The notes beneath the pieces are model-generated. The model did not search any database, was not told where the DNA came from, and saw nothing but the letters and a program-made list of their open reading frames with translations. 45,898 bases of DNA from Nostoc sp. MG11. Lineage in GTDB: Bacteria; Cyanobacteriota; Cyanobacteriia; Cyanobacteriales; Nostocaceae. Shown piece after piece: positions 34,033 through 42,654 of the stretch. Position 1 is the first letter of the stretch. Each line of letters begins with the position of its first letter. A program made the position numbers and the translations under genes. Where the stretch lies: NCBI RefSeq assembly GCF_014904695.1, contig NZ_JACXXN010000039.1, positions 1-45,898 on the forward strand, given 5' to 3'.

Positions 34033-34390
34033 ATGACTGGTGCAATCACCACTCTAGAAAGATGCTGGTATCTCTCACCACAGTGGGGTCAACAGATTCC
34101 ACCATTTGAAGCGAGGTTGTTAGAAAGAGTTTACCTCCCCATCAGTAAAACATTTGGTTACTGCTGCGGTGTGGAATGGAAAGATGACCGCTGGATTTAT
34201 GCAATTGCTTGTAACTACCAAGTCGTCCACGCTTATTTCTACTTTTCTTGATTTTTTTCTACACCCGACACCCTACCCCCAACAAAGAGCCCTGGCAAAG
34301 GTTTCATCTTATCTTAGTGCCATTCCCATCAGCCTCGACAATCGGCTGATTCTTTTACCACAGAAAGATTTGGTACGAGTCAATGTCTGA
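34033..34390 (+). pseudogene. Small plasmid gene, probably frameshifted
   Basis: One frame gives ERCWYLSPQWGQQIPPFEAR to HAYFYFS and stops at 34251. The frame one base later continues with FFLHPTPYPQQRALAKVSSY and LDNRLILLPQKDLVRVN to 34390. Joined near 34240-34250 (TTTTCTTGATTTTTTTC) they give one protein of about 118 aa. Alternatively only the first, 72-aa, part is real. Unknown family. Confidence 0.4.
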
Positions 34391-34529
34391 ATCCTGCTTC
34401 ACATAGGAGCCAATAAATAACGGCCAACGATTGACGGTTTTGTAACCAACACAAACACAGCAAACAGTTCTCAAGCGGCATTGCCCATAGTGCCGCCCCA
34501 TTTTCATGCGTCTAAATAACGGAGGGGAC

Positions 34530-35563
34530 ATGGAAGCTAACGCTCAGACTAACAACGATTTCACACAAAAGCATTGCCAAGAATGGGTGAAGGGTTCAGC
34601 CGTTGACCCGACCCTGACCACTTTAAATGTCCGTTCTCTGACTGGGGATGAAGTATACGAATTGTTATTGTACGCCCTACCCAAAACCGCCCGACGTAAC
34701 GATCTCCGATTGCGGAATGGATACTTGAGAAGGTATGATCACACGACAAAAGGTGCATGGTGGGTTAGTGGACTTGACCCACTCAACAACTGGCTATCAA
34801 TGGATTGGGGACGGATTAAACCGGACTACCCCAGGCTCGAATGGGTAGTGAAGACTCCTACACAAGAGTTGGCTCTTGGCTTAACTGCTTCGAGAAGGGA
34901 AAGTGAAGCTTCGTATGTGGATTTTGAAAGAATTCCGTTCCCTTTATTGGGTGCAGATGAGCAAGGGCGTACCAAAGTATCAGCGCTGCGATTTTTCAAG
35001 AATGGACGAGTCGCAATAATCGCCAAGTCCTTGCAGTGCGATCGCAGTTCAGCCTGGGACTGGGTGCATTCGATGCGACTATAAATTCCGATAGACCAGA
35101 TAGTCGCTTCTTCAGTTGGCAAGGACAAGCGCAGTGGGTACGCCTGCTGGCTCCTGAAACCATAGCGTTACTCCGTCTGAACACGCAACTGGCGACTACT
35201 ACACTCGTGCCTTTCGAGCAATTTAGCGTTGGTGGGCAGGAGAGCGTACGGGGTTATCGCCAGGATTTCCTGCTGACTGATAACGGCGTGTTTGCTTCAG
35301 CTGAAATACAAGTACCCATTCTCCGGGCTGGTGGTACGTTGCAAGTGATTCCCTTTGCAGACTTCGGTATTGGCTGGAATGCAGGTATAGAAAATCCCGA
35401 CTCGAATACTGTGGCTTCTGTGGGACTGGGGTTACAATGGCGAGGGGGCGAACGTTTTACTGCTCGTGTCGATTGGGGGATTCCTTTGGTGGATGTGGAT
35501 TCGGACGGAAGAACTTGGCAGGAGAATGGGGTGTATTTTTCTGTGATTTATAATGCTTTTTGA
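34530..35563 (+). pseudogene. Chimera: replication-protein N-terminus fused to a TpsB barrel, then frameshifted
   Basis: GGAGG precedes the ATG at 34530. The first ~105 codons match the start of the replication protein at 6534-9959: both have a VGSA/KGSA motif, DPL/DPF-NW, and WGRIKP followed by PRL/PRI. At about 34848 it changes in frame to a TpsB/ShlB barrel (TQELALGLTASRRESEA, DEQGRTKVSALRF). A missing T in CGATTTTTC near 34996 shifts the frame; the barrel resumes as QEWTSRNNRQVLAVRSQFSL and runs to 35563 through VGGQESVRGYRQDF. Neither half can work. It records a recombination between a plasmid replication gene and a secretion gene. Confidence 0.85.
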
Positions 35564-35651
35564 AATCTAGATTAGTCTTGCTTGATAGGTGTTATTAAAA
35601 GTGAAAAGCACCATTAAAGCTTTCATTACTATTGAGAACACATTTCTAGAT

Positions 35652-35921
35652 TCATTGAAAGTGTTCATCTGGTTTTGGGAAACTGTGATGGAGTTTAGTT
35701 AGTTCATGCTCAAGTATTTTCTCAGATTTCCATATTCGACGCCAATGTCGTAGTTGTTGAAAAAACAGTGAGCTTCGATAGATGTGCAATTCAAAGGTTT
35801 CAACGGTATTAGGTGGTTGGATCACCTCTGGGACTTGTACTTTTTGAAAAGAGCGTGTTTTTCCTCGTACCCACCCGTTTGGGGTCAAGTAAAACTCAAT
35901 TAGTAAATTTTCAAAAATCAT
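35652..35921 (-). CDS. Hypothetical protein, 89 aa
   Basis: Unknown family. The ATG lacks a clear ribosome site. Beta-rich N-terminus (IEFYLTPNGWVRGKTRSF), then aromatic and basic helices (FFQQLRHWRRIWKSEKILE). It converges on the chimeric pseudogene, leaving an 88-base gap. Confidence 0.45.
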   Translation of the reverse strand: MIFENLLIEFYLTPNGWVRGKTRSFQKVQVPEVIQPPNTVETFELHIYRSSLFFQQLRHWRRIWKSEKILEHELTKLHHSFPKPDEHFQ

Positions 35922-36514
35922 ACTTTTGACATTAAGTTATTCCGCTCTAAAAATCTAACTGTCAAGCTTCTTGATAACAGATAATTAAACTATTTGAGGA
36001 ATATCACCTAGTACAAATTTGGTAGACTCAATTTCGGAGCTAGCAGGCAAGTTTGGTGCTAGTAACATGATTAAAACAGTTTAATAAACCAAAGCCTTGT
36101 TTCTGGAGAGATATAAAATTCGGGCTTTGGTGAAAGATTAGTATATATTGTGACTAAAATCGAAATTATTTTTACTAATATAAGGGCGTTCGTGAGAGGT
36201 TAAAGTAATTGCATTTTTGTCAAGAGAGTGCAGGTAAAGGGGATAGATCCAGCTTGGAAGCTGACTTTCGCAAGGCTTTGATCAGTATAAGAATTTCTTA
36301 AGAGCAAGAGTTTCGGCGTTTTAGAATTCAGCCGATTTTTTCGTCAATACTCTTATCCAGCCGGGGGTTAGTGAAATCTCGTGCGTTCGCCCTGAACTGA
36401 AAGTAGCTTCTCCTGAGAATTTAGTAATTTAAAGACTTCATACGTGAATATGAAATTGCTTTTTCCCTTTCATCTCAAGAGAGCTAGATACTTTGTTTCT
36501 AAACTACAAAAAGA
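35922..36514. other. Gene-free stretch
   Basis: About 590 bases with stops in all frames at short intervals. A small hairpin (CAGCTT-GG-AAGCTG) lies near 36251. Nothing else is recognisable. Confidence 0.55.
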
Positions 36515-36736
36515 TTAGTAGTTAGAGCTAAATGATTTAGCTAAATAAGTAACATGACCGATGGCATATACGTTGACATAGCCTTCAATTAGCTTGTCAA
36601 ATCCAGAAAAATCGCTGAAGTTATCATAGCCACCAGAGATTGAAGCAGTATCGCTCAGGTCATTAAGAAAGCTTTCGGAATCTTGAAATAATTGAGAACC
36701 AGTAAGTTTTAATTCAGAAAGAGTGATATTAGCCAT
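36515..36736 (-). CDS. Double-glycine leader peptide precursor (RiPP/bacteriocin type), 73 aa
   Basis: AGGAG lies seven bases before the ATG. The first 36 residues (MANITLSELKLTGSQLFQDS, then ESFLNDL, ending in SISGG) have the form of cyanobacterial GG-type leaders: a conserved ELKxxGSxLFxDSESFLNDL helix ending in Gly-Gly. Cleavage after Gly36 would release a 37-residue core rich in Gly, Ser, Tyr and Phe without Cys. Such leaders direct export and cleavage by C39-peptidase ABC transporters. No exporter, modifying enzyme or immunity gene is seen in this window, so it would depend on machinery elsewhere. The role of the mature peptide is unknown. Confidence 0.75.
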   Translation of the reverse strand: MANITLSELKLTGSQLFQDSESFLNDLSDTASISGGYDNFSDFSGFDKLIEGYVNVYAIGHVTYLAKSFSSNY

Positions 36737-36890
36737 GACTAACTCCTGAAAGAATAGTTTTGCAAGCAGTTAAGTTTTTCTTAGCTGTTAATGCAATTTT
36801 TATTGAAGAGAATTAGAAAAATCAAGATTAAAAGTTGGTTGAAATAGACACAAAGAAATAAGTTATGTCTATTTGAGATTTATTAGTTTA

Positions 36891-36919
36891 AATATAGTAA
36901 TCCTAACTTGAGTTGACAA
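36891..36919 (-). promoter_or_regulatory. Likely promoter of the leader peptide gene
   Basis: On the minus strand TTGTCA (36919-36914) and TATATT (36896-36891) are exactly 17 bases apart, close to the sigma-70 consensus. Transcription from about 36884 gives a 5' leader of about 148 bases, long enough for RNA-level control. Confidence 0.55.
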
Positions 36920-37690
36920 AAAGAATTTAACTAACAGTGTCAGCCTTAAGGCTGAGAGTTGAATAAGCCCTAAGATTGAGAGTAAATTACCTCTCAAGAT
37001 GTATGAAAGATAAAGACCCTTTGCTAAGAAGGGTTATTTAATAATTCAAGAGAGCATGAATAATAATGAAAGCAGGAAATGGAGATTTTGAGTAAGGTGA
37101 GTGTAAATGAGGAAATGATTGCTTTTATCAGCAAATGCCAGTGATTTAATTACTATGATTTCAAGACTGAATTCCTGCCGGGACTCTATTCCCATCTCTT
37201 CCAAAGTCAAACTTGAGAGTCAAAGACTTAATTCCAGAGGTTTGGTCAATGGAATTAATTAAAAACAATTGTATTTAAAAAAGTAATTATTAAAAATGAA
37301 GATGTGAGAGAAATACATTTAATGTATTTATCTATTTCTCACTCAGAAAAGTGATGTTGCTCTTAAAATTGCTAAGTCCGTTGCCATGAACGGACTTTTT
37401 TTAACTAAATTCTGATTTTTTGTACTTATTAACTGGATGCAAATGTTGTAGGAAGTACTGTTGAGGTATTCCATTGGTATCTGGGGATCATTTAAGAATG
37501 CAGAGATGATAGTATAAAGACAGGCATACCAAGTGGTACAGAAGTCAAGAAAGAATGTGTAACTAAAATGGCTTTGACGCTTTTGCATTACAATTTCAAT
37601 CTATTTGGCAGAAATTCTCTAAAACTCAGACTAGGAAAGGCTTAGAAACGAAGGTATGATTTTTCTTTACGTAGATGATATAAGTAGTGA
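36920..37690. other. Gene-free stretch with a structured segment
   Basis: No supported protein gene; an 81-codon minus frame at 37343-37588 lies over a terminator and has no ribosome site. The segment 37304-37402 contains a long hairpin (GTGAGAGAAATACAT against ATGTATTT...TCTCAC) followed by a strong terminator, which could be a small RNA on the plus strand. Confidence 0.5.
37374..37402 (+). terminator. Strong intrinsic terminator without a protein gene upstream
   Basis: AAGTCCGTT pairs perfectly with AACGGACTT around GCCATG and is followed by a T run. No plus-strand gene ends nearby, so it probably ends a non-coding transcript. Confidence 0.75.
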
Positions 37691-37909
37691 ATGATGAATA
37701 AAAAGTGGGCTGTCAAACGACTAACAGTAAATCTCACCTCAAGTGAAGCACAAAAACTTGAGGAGTACTGTGCAATGACCGGAAGGGCATCAACCGACGT
37801 GATTAGAGAGTTGGTGCGTTCTCTTCCAGTAGACGAGAAGGAAGTAGCTGACATTGCCGACTCCTCTCAACTTGCGGGATTAAGTAGTAGTCGAAAATCG
37901 GCAACTTGA
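37691..37909 (+). CDS. Ribbon-helix-helix (CopG-like) protein, 72 aa
   Basis: Beta strand KRLTVNLT, then SSEAQKLEEYCAMTGRASTD and VIRELVRSLP, the standard RHH pattern of dimeric operator-binding proteins found in plasmid copy control, antitoxins and partition. The tail is acidic then Ser-rich. It is paralogous to the minus-strand 53-aa protein at 38193-38354 (shared YC-x2-TG, TDVI-x-EL-x-RSLP). No toxin gene is adjacent. Confidence 0.75.
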   Translation: MMNKKWAVKRLTVNLTSSEAQKLEEYCAMTGRASTDVIRELVRSLPVDEKEVADIADSSQLAGLSSSRKSAT

Positions 37910-37974
37910 CTTCAACGTAGCCATTAATAACAGTACGTTTCGGAATTGTTCTAATAGAATTAATTAAGGTCAGA

Positions 37975-38006
37975 TGCATTTTGGTAAAACTTCTTGCCAA
38001 AATGCA
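37975..38006. repeat. Perfect 10-base inverted repeat
   Basis: TGCATTTTGG (37975-37984) and CCAAAATGCA (37997-38006) are exact complements separated by 12 bases, between the two RHH genes. It could be a shared operator. Confidence 0.5.
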
Positions 38007-38192
38007 GTACTCAATATACCTGAACACCAAATTTGTAGAGATACTGTAACAGTAAGAGGAACAACTGACATACTTCGAGAATTGCTCTGCTTTCTGGAAG
38101 CTGATAATTTGAAAGTAACTAATATTTAGTTTTCCTGTCAAAAAAGAGAGTTAGCTAACGCGAAAAATCGGTAATTCAATACAAAGGTACTA

Positions 38193-38354
38193 TTAATCGG
38201 AGTAAGTTGAGTCGGGCAAAGAGCGAATCAGCTCTTGAATCACATCCGTTTGTGATTTTCCTGTCTGATTACAGTAGCTTTCAAGTATCTTGATTTCATT
38301 TTCTGACAAGTCAAGATGAATTTGCTTGAGAGTCAATTTATCGGTTACTTTCAC
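38193..38354 (-). CDS. Ribbon-helix-helix (CopG-like) protein, 53 aa
   Basis: A short gene starting at GTG (38354), just inside a stop that rules out a longer start. It reads KLTLKQIHLDLSENEIKILE, then SYCNQTGKSQTDVIQELIRS and LP, an RHH protein clearly related to the one at 37691. The tail after RSLP is only six residues. Too short for most gene finders. The ribosome site is weak (GGTGAG). Confidence 0.7.
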   Translation of the reverse strand: MKVTDKLTLKQIHLDLSENEIKILESYCNQTGKSQTDVIQELIRSLPDSTYSD

Positions 38355-38644
38355 GTCTCACCCACCAAATGTAGTATAGTATTTGCTTTTATGCCTGACA
38401 GAGCTTAAAAAGCTTGGGTTCTAGCTTTGATTGTGTATCAGGTTTTCAAGCGTAACGTTTGCCAATCGGTACTAGCTTTTGTAATATACTACTAAAGTGG
38501 TATACTTAATACTGTAGATTTAGTATTAAAGTATTAAAATAATATTAAAAAGTTGACTTAATGATTAGAATATCTTGTTAAAGATTTTAATAGGAGTAAC
38601 CACTCATATCCGAATGGCACTAAGTTTAGTTATTTGTTGAGGTG
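38355..38644. other. AT-rich region with short repeated motifs
   Basis: Contains several direct and inverted TAGTATTA/TAATACT-like motifs at 38490-38555 (TTAATACT, TAGTATTA, AGTATTA, AATATTA). They could be a promoter or operator region for the RHH gene. No gene is supported. Confidence 0.4.
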
Positions 38645-38784
38645 AGCTAGGGAAGCTGGGGGTGCTGGGGGTGCTGGGGGAGACAAAGAAATAAATGTAT
38701 TTACGTAGCTCTAGTATAAACAATTACTAGGAATAGCTCTTACTCCCCCAGCCTAAGAGCAGCCTCCCCAGCACCCCCAGCTTA
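38645..38784. repeat. Hairpin element, copy A
   Basis: Perfect 18-base arms, AAGCTGGGGGTGCTGGGG (38653-38670) and its complement (38766-38783), enclose about 95 AT-richer bases. A related copy lies at 38935-39057 in the same orientation. This looks like a miniature inverted-repeat element without coding capacity. Confidence 0.7.
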
Positions 38785-38934
38785 TCTTAGTGACATTCCA
38801 CTCATATCCAATTACAGCAGAATTGCGGAGTCAGTATCAAAATGCTTTAGCAGTCTTCGCTCTGGTTAAGCCAGGAGGTGTGCTTGGAGAGATAAATGAA
38901 TGGCACGCGCTTGCTTGTGCGCGTTACTTGTTGA

Positions 38935-39057
38935 GGCAAGCTACTCTTGAGGTGGGGAGCTAGGGGAGACAAATAAATAAGTGTATTCAAGATTATTGGA
39001 GTAGCAAGAGTTACGAATAATTCCTCTTTACTCCCCCAACCTAAGAGCAGCTTTACG
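38935..39057. repeat. Hairpin element, copy B
   Basis: Shares GGGGAGACAAA-AAATAA and the right-end ACTCCCCCA-CCTAAGAGCAGC with copy A but has decayed arms. Minus-strand frame 38847-39110 lies over it and is not credible as a gene. Confidence 0.6.
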
Positions 39058-39107
39058 AGAGTGCCATTTAAGACATAAATAAAATGAATCAAATAGCTGG
39101 GGTCAAT

Positions 39108-39334
39108 CAATTTTAGATTTTGGATTTACAATTTTGGATTAACCTCTCCTTATAAAGAAGAGGCATCCGATTTTAGATTTGCGATTTACGATAGCGTTAG
39201 CGTTCGCGCAACGTCTCGTAGAGAAGCGGTAGCGAGGAACGAGCGTCGGAACGAGCGTCCGCAGGAGCGTCTTTTGGATTAGAAGAGAATTGTTCGTTTT
39301 TAATCCAAAATCCAAAATCTAAAATCTAAAATTG
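39108..39334. repeat. Composite repeat with terminal ATTTTGG-type units
   Basis: Bounded by inverted units (CAATTTTAGATTTTGGATT left, with the reverse units to AAATTG right). The centre (39190-39280) is a cluster of small GC-rich repeats (GCGTTAGCGTTCGCG, CGAGCGTCGGAACGAGCGTC) of the same class as those inserted in genes at 2045, 2256 and 42972. Confidence 0.65.
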
Positions 39335-39407
39335 TCTCGGTCAGGTTTAATTATGTTGAGACATAATTATGTAGCATAGTAGATGTTTCTAATAGACAAT
39401 TTTTTTG

Positions 39408-40409
39408 TTATTTATTCGCATCAGAGGTAGCTAATTTATTAAACTTAATTGCAGCGATCCGGTTTTTTAAAACTGACATATTAGTTGGATCAAGGCGAAA
39501 GTTAAAAAGCATAACCTCGGAAAAGAGAAAACTGTACTGACGTACATAGCTTTCAGCAAGTTTAGAAGTACAAATTGCATCTGCCTTCTTTAAAAGGTGG
39601 TCGTCTTGCTGAAGGTGTTTCAAAGGTAGAGTTTGAAAGTTAATGTGTGAAATTCCAGATTGTTGTAGTACTTGCTTCATCATTTGACAATCAGCTTCTT
39701 CTTGACAAATAAGTAGCATTAAAGCATGACGTGATAAAGATGAAATTTTTGTCAGGAGTTGTAAGTCTGGTTTGAGGTTAATAGCAATAACTTCCTGCTC
39801 GGAGGCAGTTAGTTTGCTGACTTCCCATTGATGCTGTACTGTGGTAATTATCAGGTCAGCAGCGAGGATTTTTTTTAATAACTTTGATTGGTTAGTTTTG
39901 AAATCTTTTAAACTAAAAAATGATAAAGAAAGTTTTATTTCCGATTGAATAACTTCATATATATCTATACCAAGTGATGAGTTTTCTATAAATACTAACT
40001 CTAAAGGGGAAGATGTGTGCTGATTCAACATAGCGGCTTGTGTGTAAGCCGCAGCACTAAACTCCGATGGAGATAATCCAAGTCTTTTCGCAGCGTTGAA
40101 GGCTTGATGTAGTAGATTGTAAACTTTTTTGTGAAGAATATTTTGTGTAACTTTAGTGTGGGCAACAAAAGTTCCTTTACCTTTTTTTGCCACCAGATAA
40201 CCGGATTTAATTAAATGATTGTAAACTGCTGCAACAGTATTATGATTGACTTTTAAATGTTGAGCTAATTTAATAGTAGTTGGTAAAGTATCACCTGGTT
40301 GCAAATATCCTGAAGTAATTAATAGCTTAATCTGTTCAACGATTTGAGTATTAATTTTGATTGCTGCTTGGGTTTCAATATAAATAGTAAACAGAATTGA
40401 ATGAGGCAT
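39408..40409 (-). CDS. GntR-family transcriptional regulator, 333 aa
   Basis: Residues about 15-85 are the GntR winged helix (IVEQIKLLITSGYLQPGDTL, then PTTIKLAQHLKVNHNTVAAV, then LVAKKGKGTFVA). The long C-terminal part, residues 100-333, does not match the usual FCD, UTRA or aminotransferase domains; its alternating beta/alpha pattern (ADLIITTVQHQWE, HALMLLICQEEADCQMM) suggests a periplasmic-binding-like or phosphotransferase-like fold. The ligand is unknown. It starts at ATG and is flanked on both sides by long gene-free DNA, so its targets are not evident. Confidence 0.8.
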   Translation of the reverse strand: MPHSILFTIYIETQAAIKINTQIVEQIKLLITSGYLQPGDTLPTTIKLAQHLKVNHNTVAAVYNHLIKSGYLVAKKGKGTFVAHTKVTQNILHKKVYNLLHQAFNAAKRLGLSPSEFSAAAYTQAAMLNQHTSSPLELVFIENSSLGIDIYEVIQSEIKLSLSFFSLKDFKTNQSKLLKKILAADLIITTVQHQWEVSKLTASEQEVIAINLKPDLQLLTKISSLSRHALMLLICQEEADCQMMKQVLQQSGISHINFQTLPLKHLQQDDHLLKKADAICTSKLAESYVRQYSFLFSEVMLFNFRLDPTNMSVLKNRIAAIKFNKLATSDANK

Positions 40410-41222
40410 GAGTATAATTAATATACAAAATAAGTTTTTCTGAACTTCTATTGACTACTTAATTATTTAAAATCAGTGCAAGCTTTTATATTTTAAGTTA
40501 AATAATGTTGCAAAAAGGCAGAAATTTTTGATTGTGAAAATACTTGAATTACTCATAATATTTTTGAGAGGAGACAAAGATTTTTGATGTCTACAATTAA
40601 TGATTTATCAAAGTTATATTTTGTAATTAGCTAACACTGTATTTCATTATGAAAAGTAATCATAATAAGAGATTGAAGATGCATATTAAGGAATTACTTG
40701 TTGTCTTACCAGGATTGAGGTAGGACGGCTCTTGGACTGATTGCGGGTTTGTGCTTTAACACTTATATGAAAAGTCACTCTTAACCATACAGCTATTTGA
40801 TTGATTTTGCAAGGATGTTTCCGTAATCTTAGGATAAAAAACAAACTTTTCAGCACATAGCATTAATCCTATAAAGAACTTATGATTGATTTTTAGAATT
40901 GTTTAAATTTTTGATGAAAAAATCTTGAACTGAAGTCAGAAGGAAAACCTTCTCCACTCTTGCCAATCCTTCTGACTTCTTGTTCAGCACTTATTAGGGC
41001 AGGGTCGGAATACCCGTACTTATTCATCCTTCTGACTTCTGACTCCTGACTTCTGACTTCTTGCTCAATACAAGGCTCGTATTACTACGCAAGAATTTCC
41101 TCGTAATCAAAGCAACTGCTCGCAGGTATACTTTAAAAGCAACAAGAGCTACCCCACCAGTTCAAAAAGCTTGCCAACAAGAGCAGCAATGTTAGGTTGG
41201 TCGAGTACTAAAAACAGAGAAC
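40410..41222. other. Gene-free stretch with a heptamer array
   Basis: About 800 bases with no supported gene. The (TTCTGAC)n array at 41030-41062 and a single-copy relative at 40970-40980 are the main structures. Confidence 0.55.
41030..41062. repeat. Heptanucleotide tandem repeat (TTCTGAC units)
   Basis: About four and a half copies of TTCTGAC, one varied to TCCTGAC. The preceding ATTCATCC-TTCTGAC context recurs at 42602-42619. Confidence 0.75.
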
Positions 41223-42239
41223 TTAGCAGAATCCACAACGCTTAGGGGCACTGCTCCCGAATAAAGAGTAACTTGGGTTAGCAAAAGATGAATCCAAGCT
41301 GCTGTTATGGATAAAGCGATCGCGTCCTGCTGCTTTTGCTTGATACAATGCTCTATCTGCCGTGGCAATTATTTGTTGGAAGTCAGAATTAGGCTGAGGA
41401 ACTACTGTAGTTGACCCAGCACTCAGGGTTATATGAGAACAAAGTAGTGAATTGCGGTGGGGTATTGCTAGTGTGCGGACAGCACAGCAGATTGTTTTGG
41501 CAATATGAATAGCCCCAAGTGCGTCTGTATCAGGTAAAACAACAGCAAATTCTTCTCCGCCATAACGGGCAACTAAATCCGCAGTCCGCTTGAGAGCATC
41601 TTTGATAGCTCTAGCAATTTTGACTAGAGTGCCATCGCCTGCGAGATGACCATAAGTATCGTTGTAAGACTTAAAGAAATCAACATCGCACAGAATCAAG
41701 GATAAAGGCTGTTGTGAGCGTATTTGGCGCTGCCACTCAAGGGAGAGATATTCTTCAAACCGCCGACGGTTAGCTACTTGAGTTAACTCATCAAGATTAA
41801 CCAAAAGTTGCAACTGCTGATTTGCAGCAAGGAGTTTTTGCTGTAGCTGAGATTGCTCAATCAAACGTTTTAGACGTTGGCGCAAAATGGATAACGGAAG
41901 GAATTTAGTAACATAGTCAGTTGCACCGACTGCAAATGCATGGTTAATCGAGCGTTCATCCTCAACAGATGTAAGCATTAAAATAGGAGTGTGCTGACCT
42001 TGAGCTGATGAATGCAACTTGTTACAACACTCGACGCCATCCATGTCTGGCATTGAGATATCAAGGAGTACGATGTCAGGGTGCAGTTGCTCAAAAATAT
42101 TTATTGCCTCTATGCTATTTTCAGCTTCCGCGACTCGATATCCATCCTGCTCTAAGAAAAGTCGCAGTACTGTGCGGAAAAAGGGTTCATCGTCAACGAT
42201 CAGAGCTAATAATTGATTTTCTTCAATAGGGGCTGTCAT
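41223..42239 (-). CDS. Response regulator diguanylate cyclase (REC-GGDEF), 338 aa
   Basis: Residues about 8-125 are a receiver domain with phospho-acceptor Asp in IVLLDISMPD. A coiled-coil linker (about 125-155) leads to a GGDEF domain with the active variant GGEEF at 227-231 and an RTAD inhibitory site just before it, so the enzyme is probably active and product-inhibited by c-di-GMP. The usual Lys-Pro of the receiver is TKFLP here, lacking the standard KP pair. No kinase partner is adjacent. The last 45 residues are an extra Ser-rich tail. Confidence 0.92.
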   Translation of the reverse strand: MTAPIEENQLLALIVDDEPFFRTVLRLFLEQDGYRVAEAENSIEAINIFEQLHPDIVLLDISMPDMDGVECCNKLHSSAQGQHTPILMLTSVEDERSINHAFAVGATDYVTKFLPLSILRQRLKRLIEQSQLQQKLLAANQQLQLLVNLDELTQVANRRRFEEYLSLEWQRQIRSQQPLSLILCDVDFFKSYNDTYGHLAGDGTLVKIARAIKDALKRTADLVARYGGEEFAVVLPDTDALGAIHIAKTICCAVRTLAIPHRNSLLCSHITLSAGSTTVVPQPNSDFQQIIATADRALYQAKAAGRDRFIHNSSLDSSFANPSYSLFGSSAPKRCGFC

Positions 42240-42654
42240 GATGCTTGCTTATTCAGAGTGAAATCCTTGACTCTAGGACAGAGCAACACACTAGGGCGCT
42301 AACAGCGACAAATAACTTGTGATTTGACAAGCAATAATTAGGCATAGATCACTAATAGGATTTTTGCCCAAAATTCTTGGTAATCAGCCCTTTTTAAGAA
42401 TACAGTTACTAGATTGATTAAGCAAGATTTCCAGGAATTTTACGGTTTGAGAAATAGAGTATTGTCTTACATGAGCAGCAGGACAAACATATATAAGAGC
42501 TTATGATGAAATAACGATAAGCTTTTTAGTTATGGTTCAAATCAAAATTGATGTTTATTAACCTGATATTAATCATAAAAAGCTTTAGGAGTATCATTAG
42601 AATTCATCCTTCTGATTTCTTTGTCCAAACTTCTGACTTCTAGTTCAAAAAGTA
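42240..42654. other. Gene-free stretch
   Basis: About 415 bases with no supported gene. The only notable feature is the TTCTGAC-like sequence at 42602-42645. Confidence 0.5.

Noticed and set aside
37343-37588. 81-codon minus frame
   Set aside because: Runs through a perfect terminator hairpin and has no ribosome site.
37803-38141. 112-codon minus frame
   Set aside because: Overlaps the RHH gene at 37691 antisense and a perfect inverted repeat; composition is not protein-like.
38847-39110. 87-codon minus frame
   Set aside because: Lies across hairpin element copy B.
41030-41062. CRISPR-like direct repeat array
   Set aside because: Units are only seven bases with no spacers; it is a heptamer tandem repeat. 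No CRISPR array or cas gene was seen anywhere in the window.
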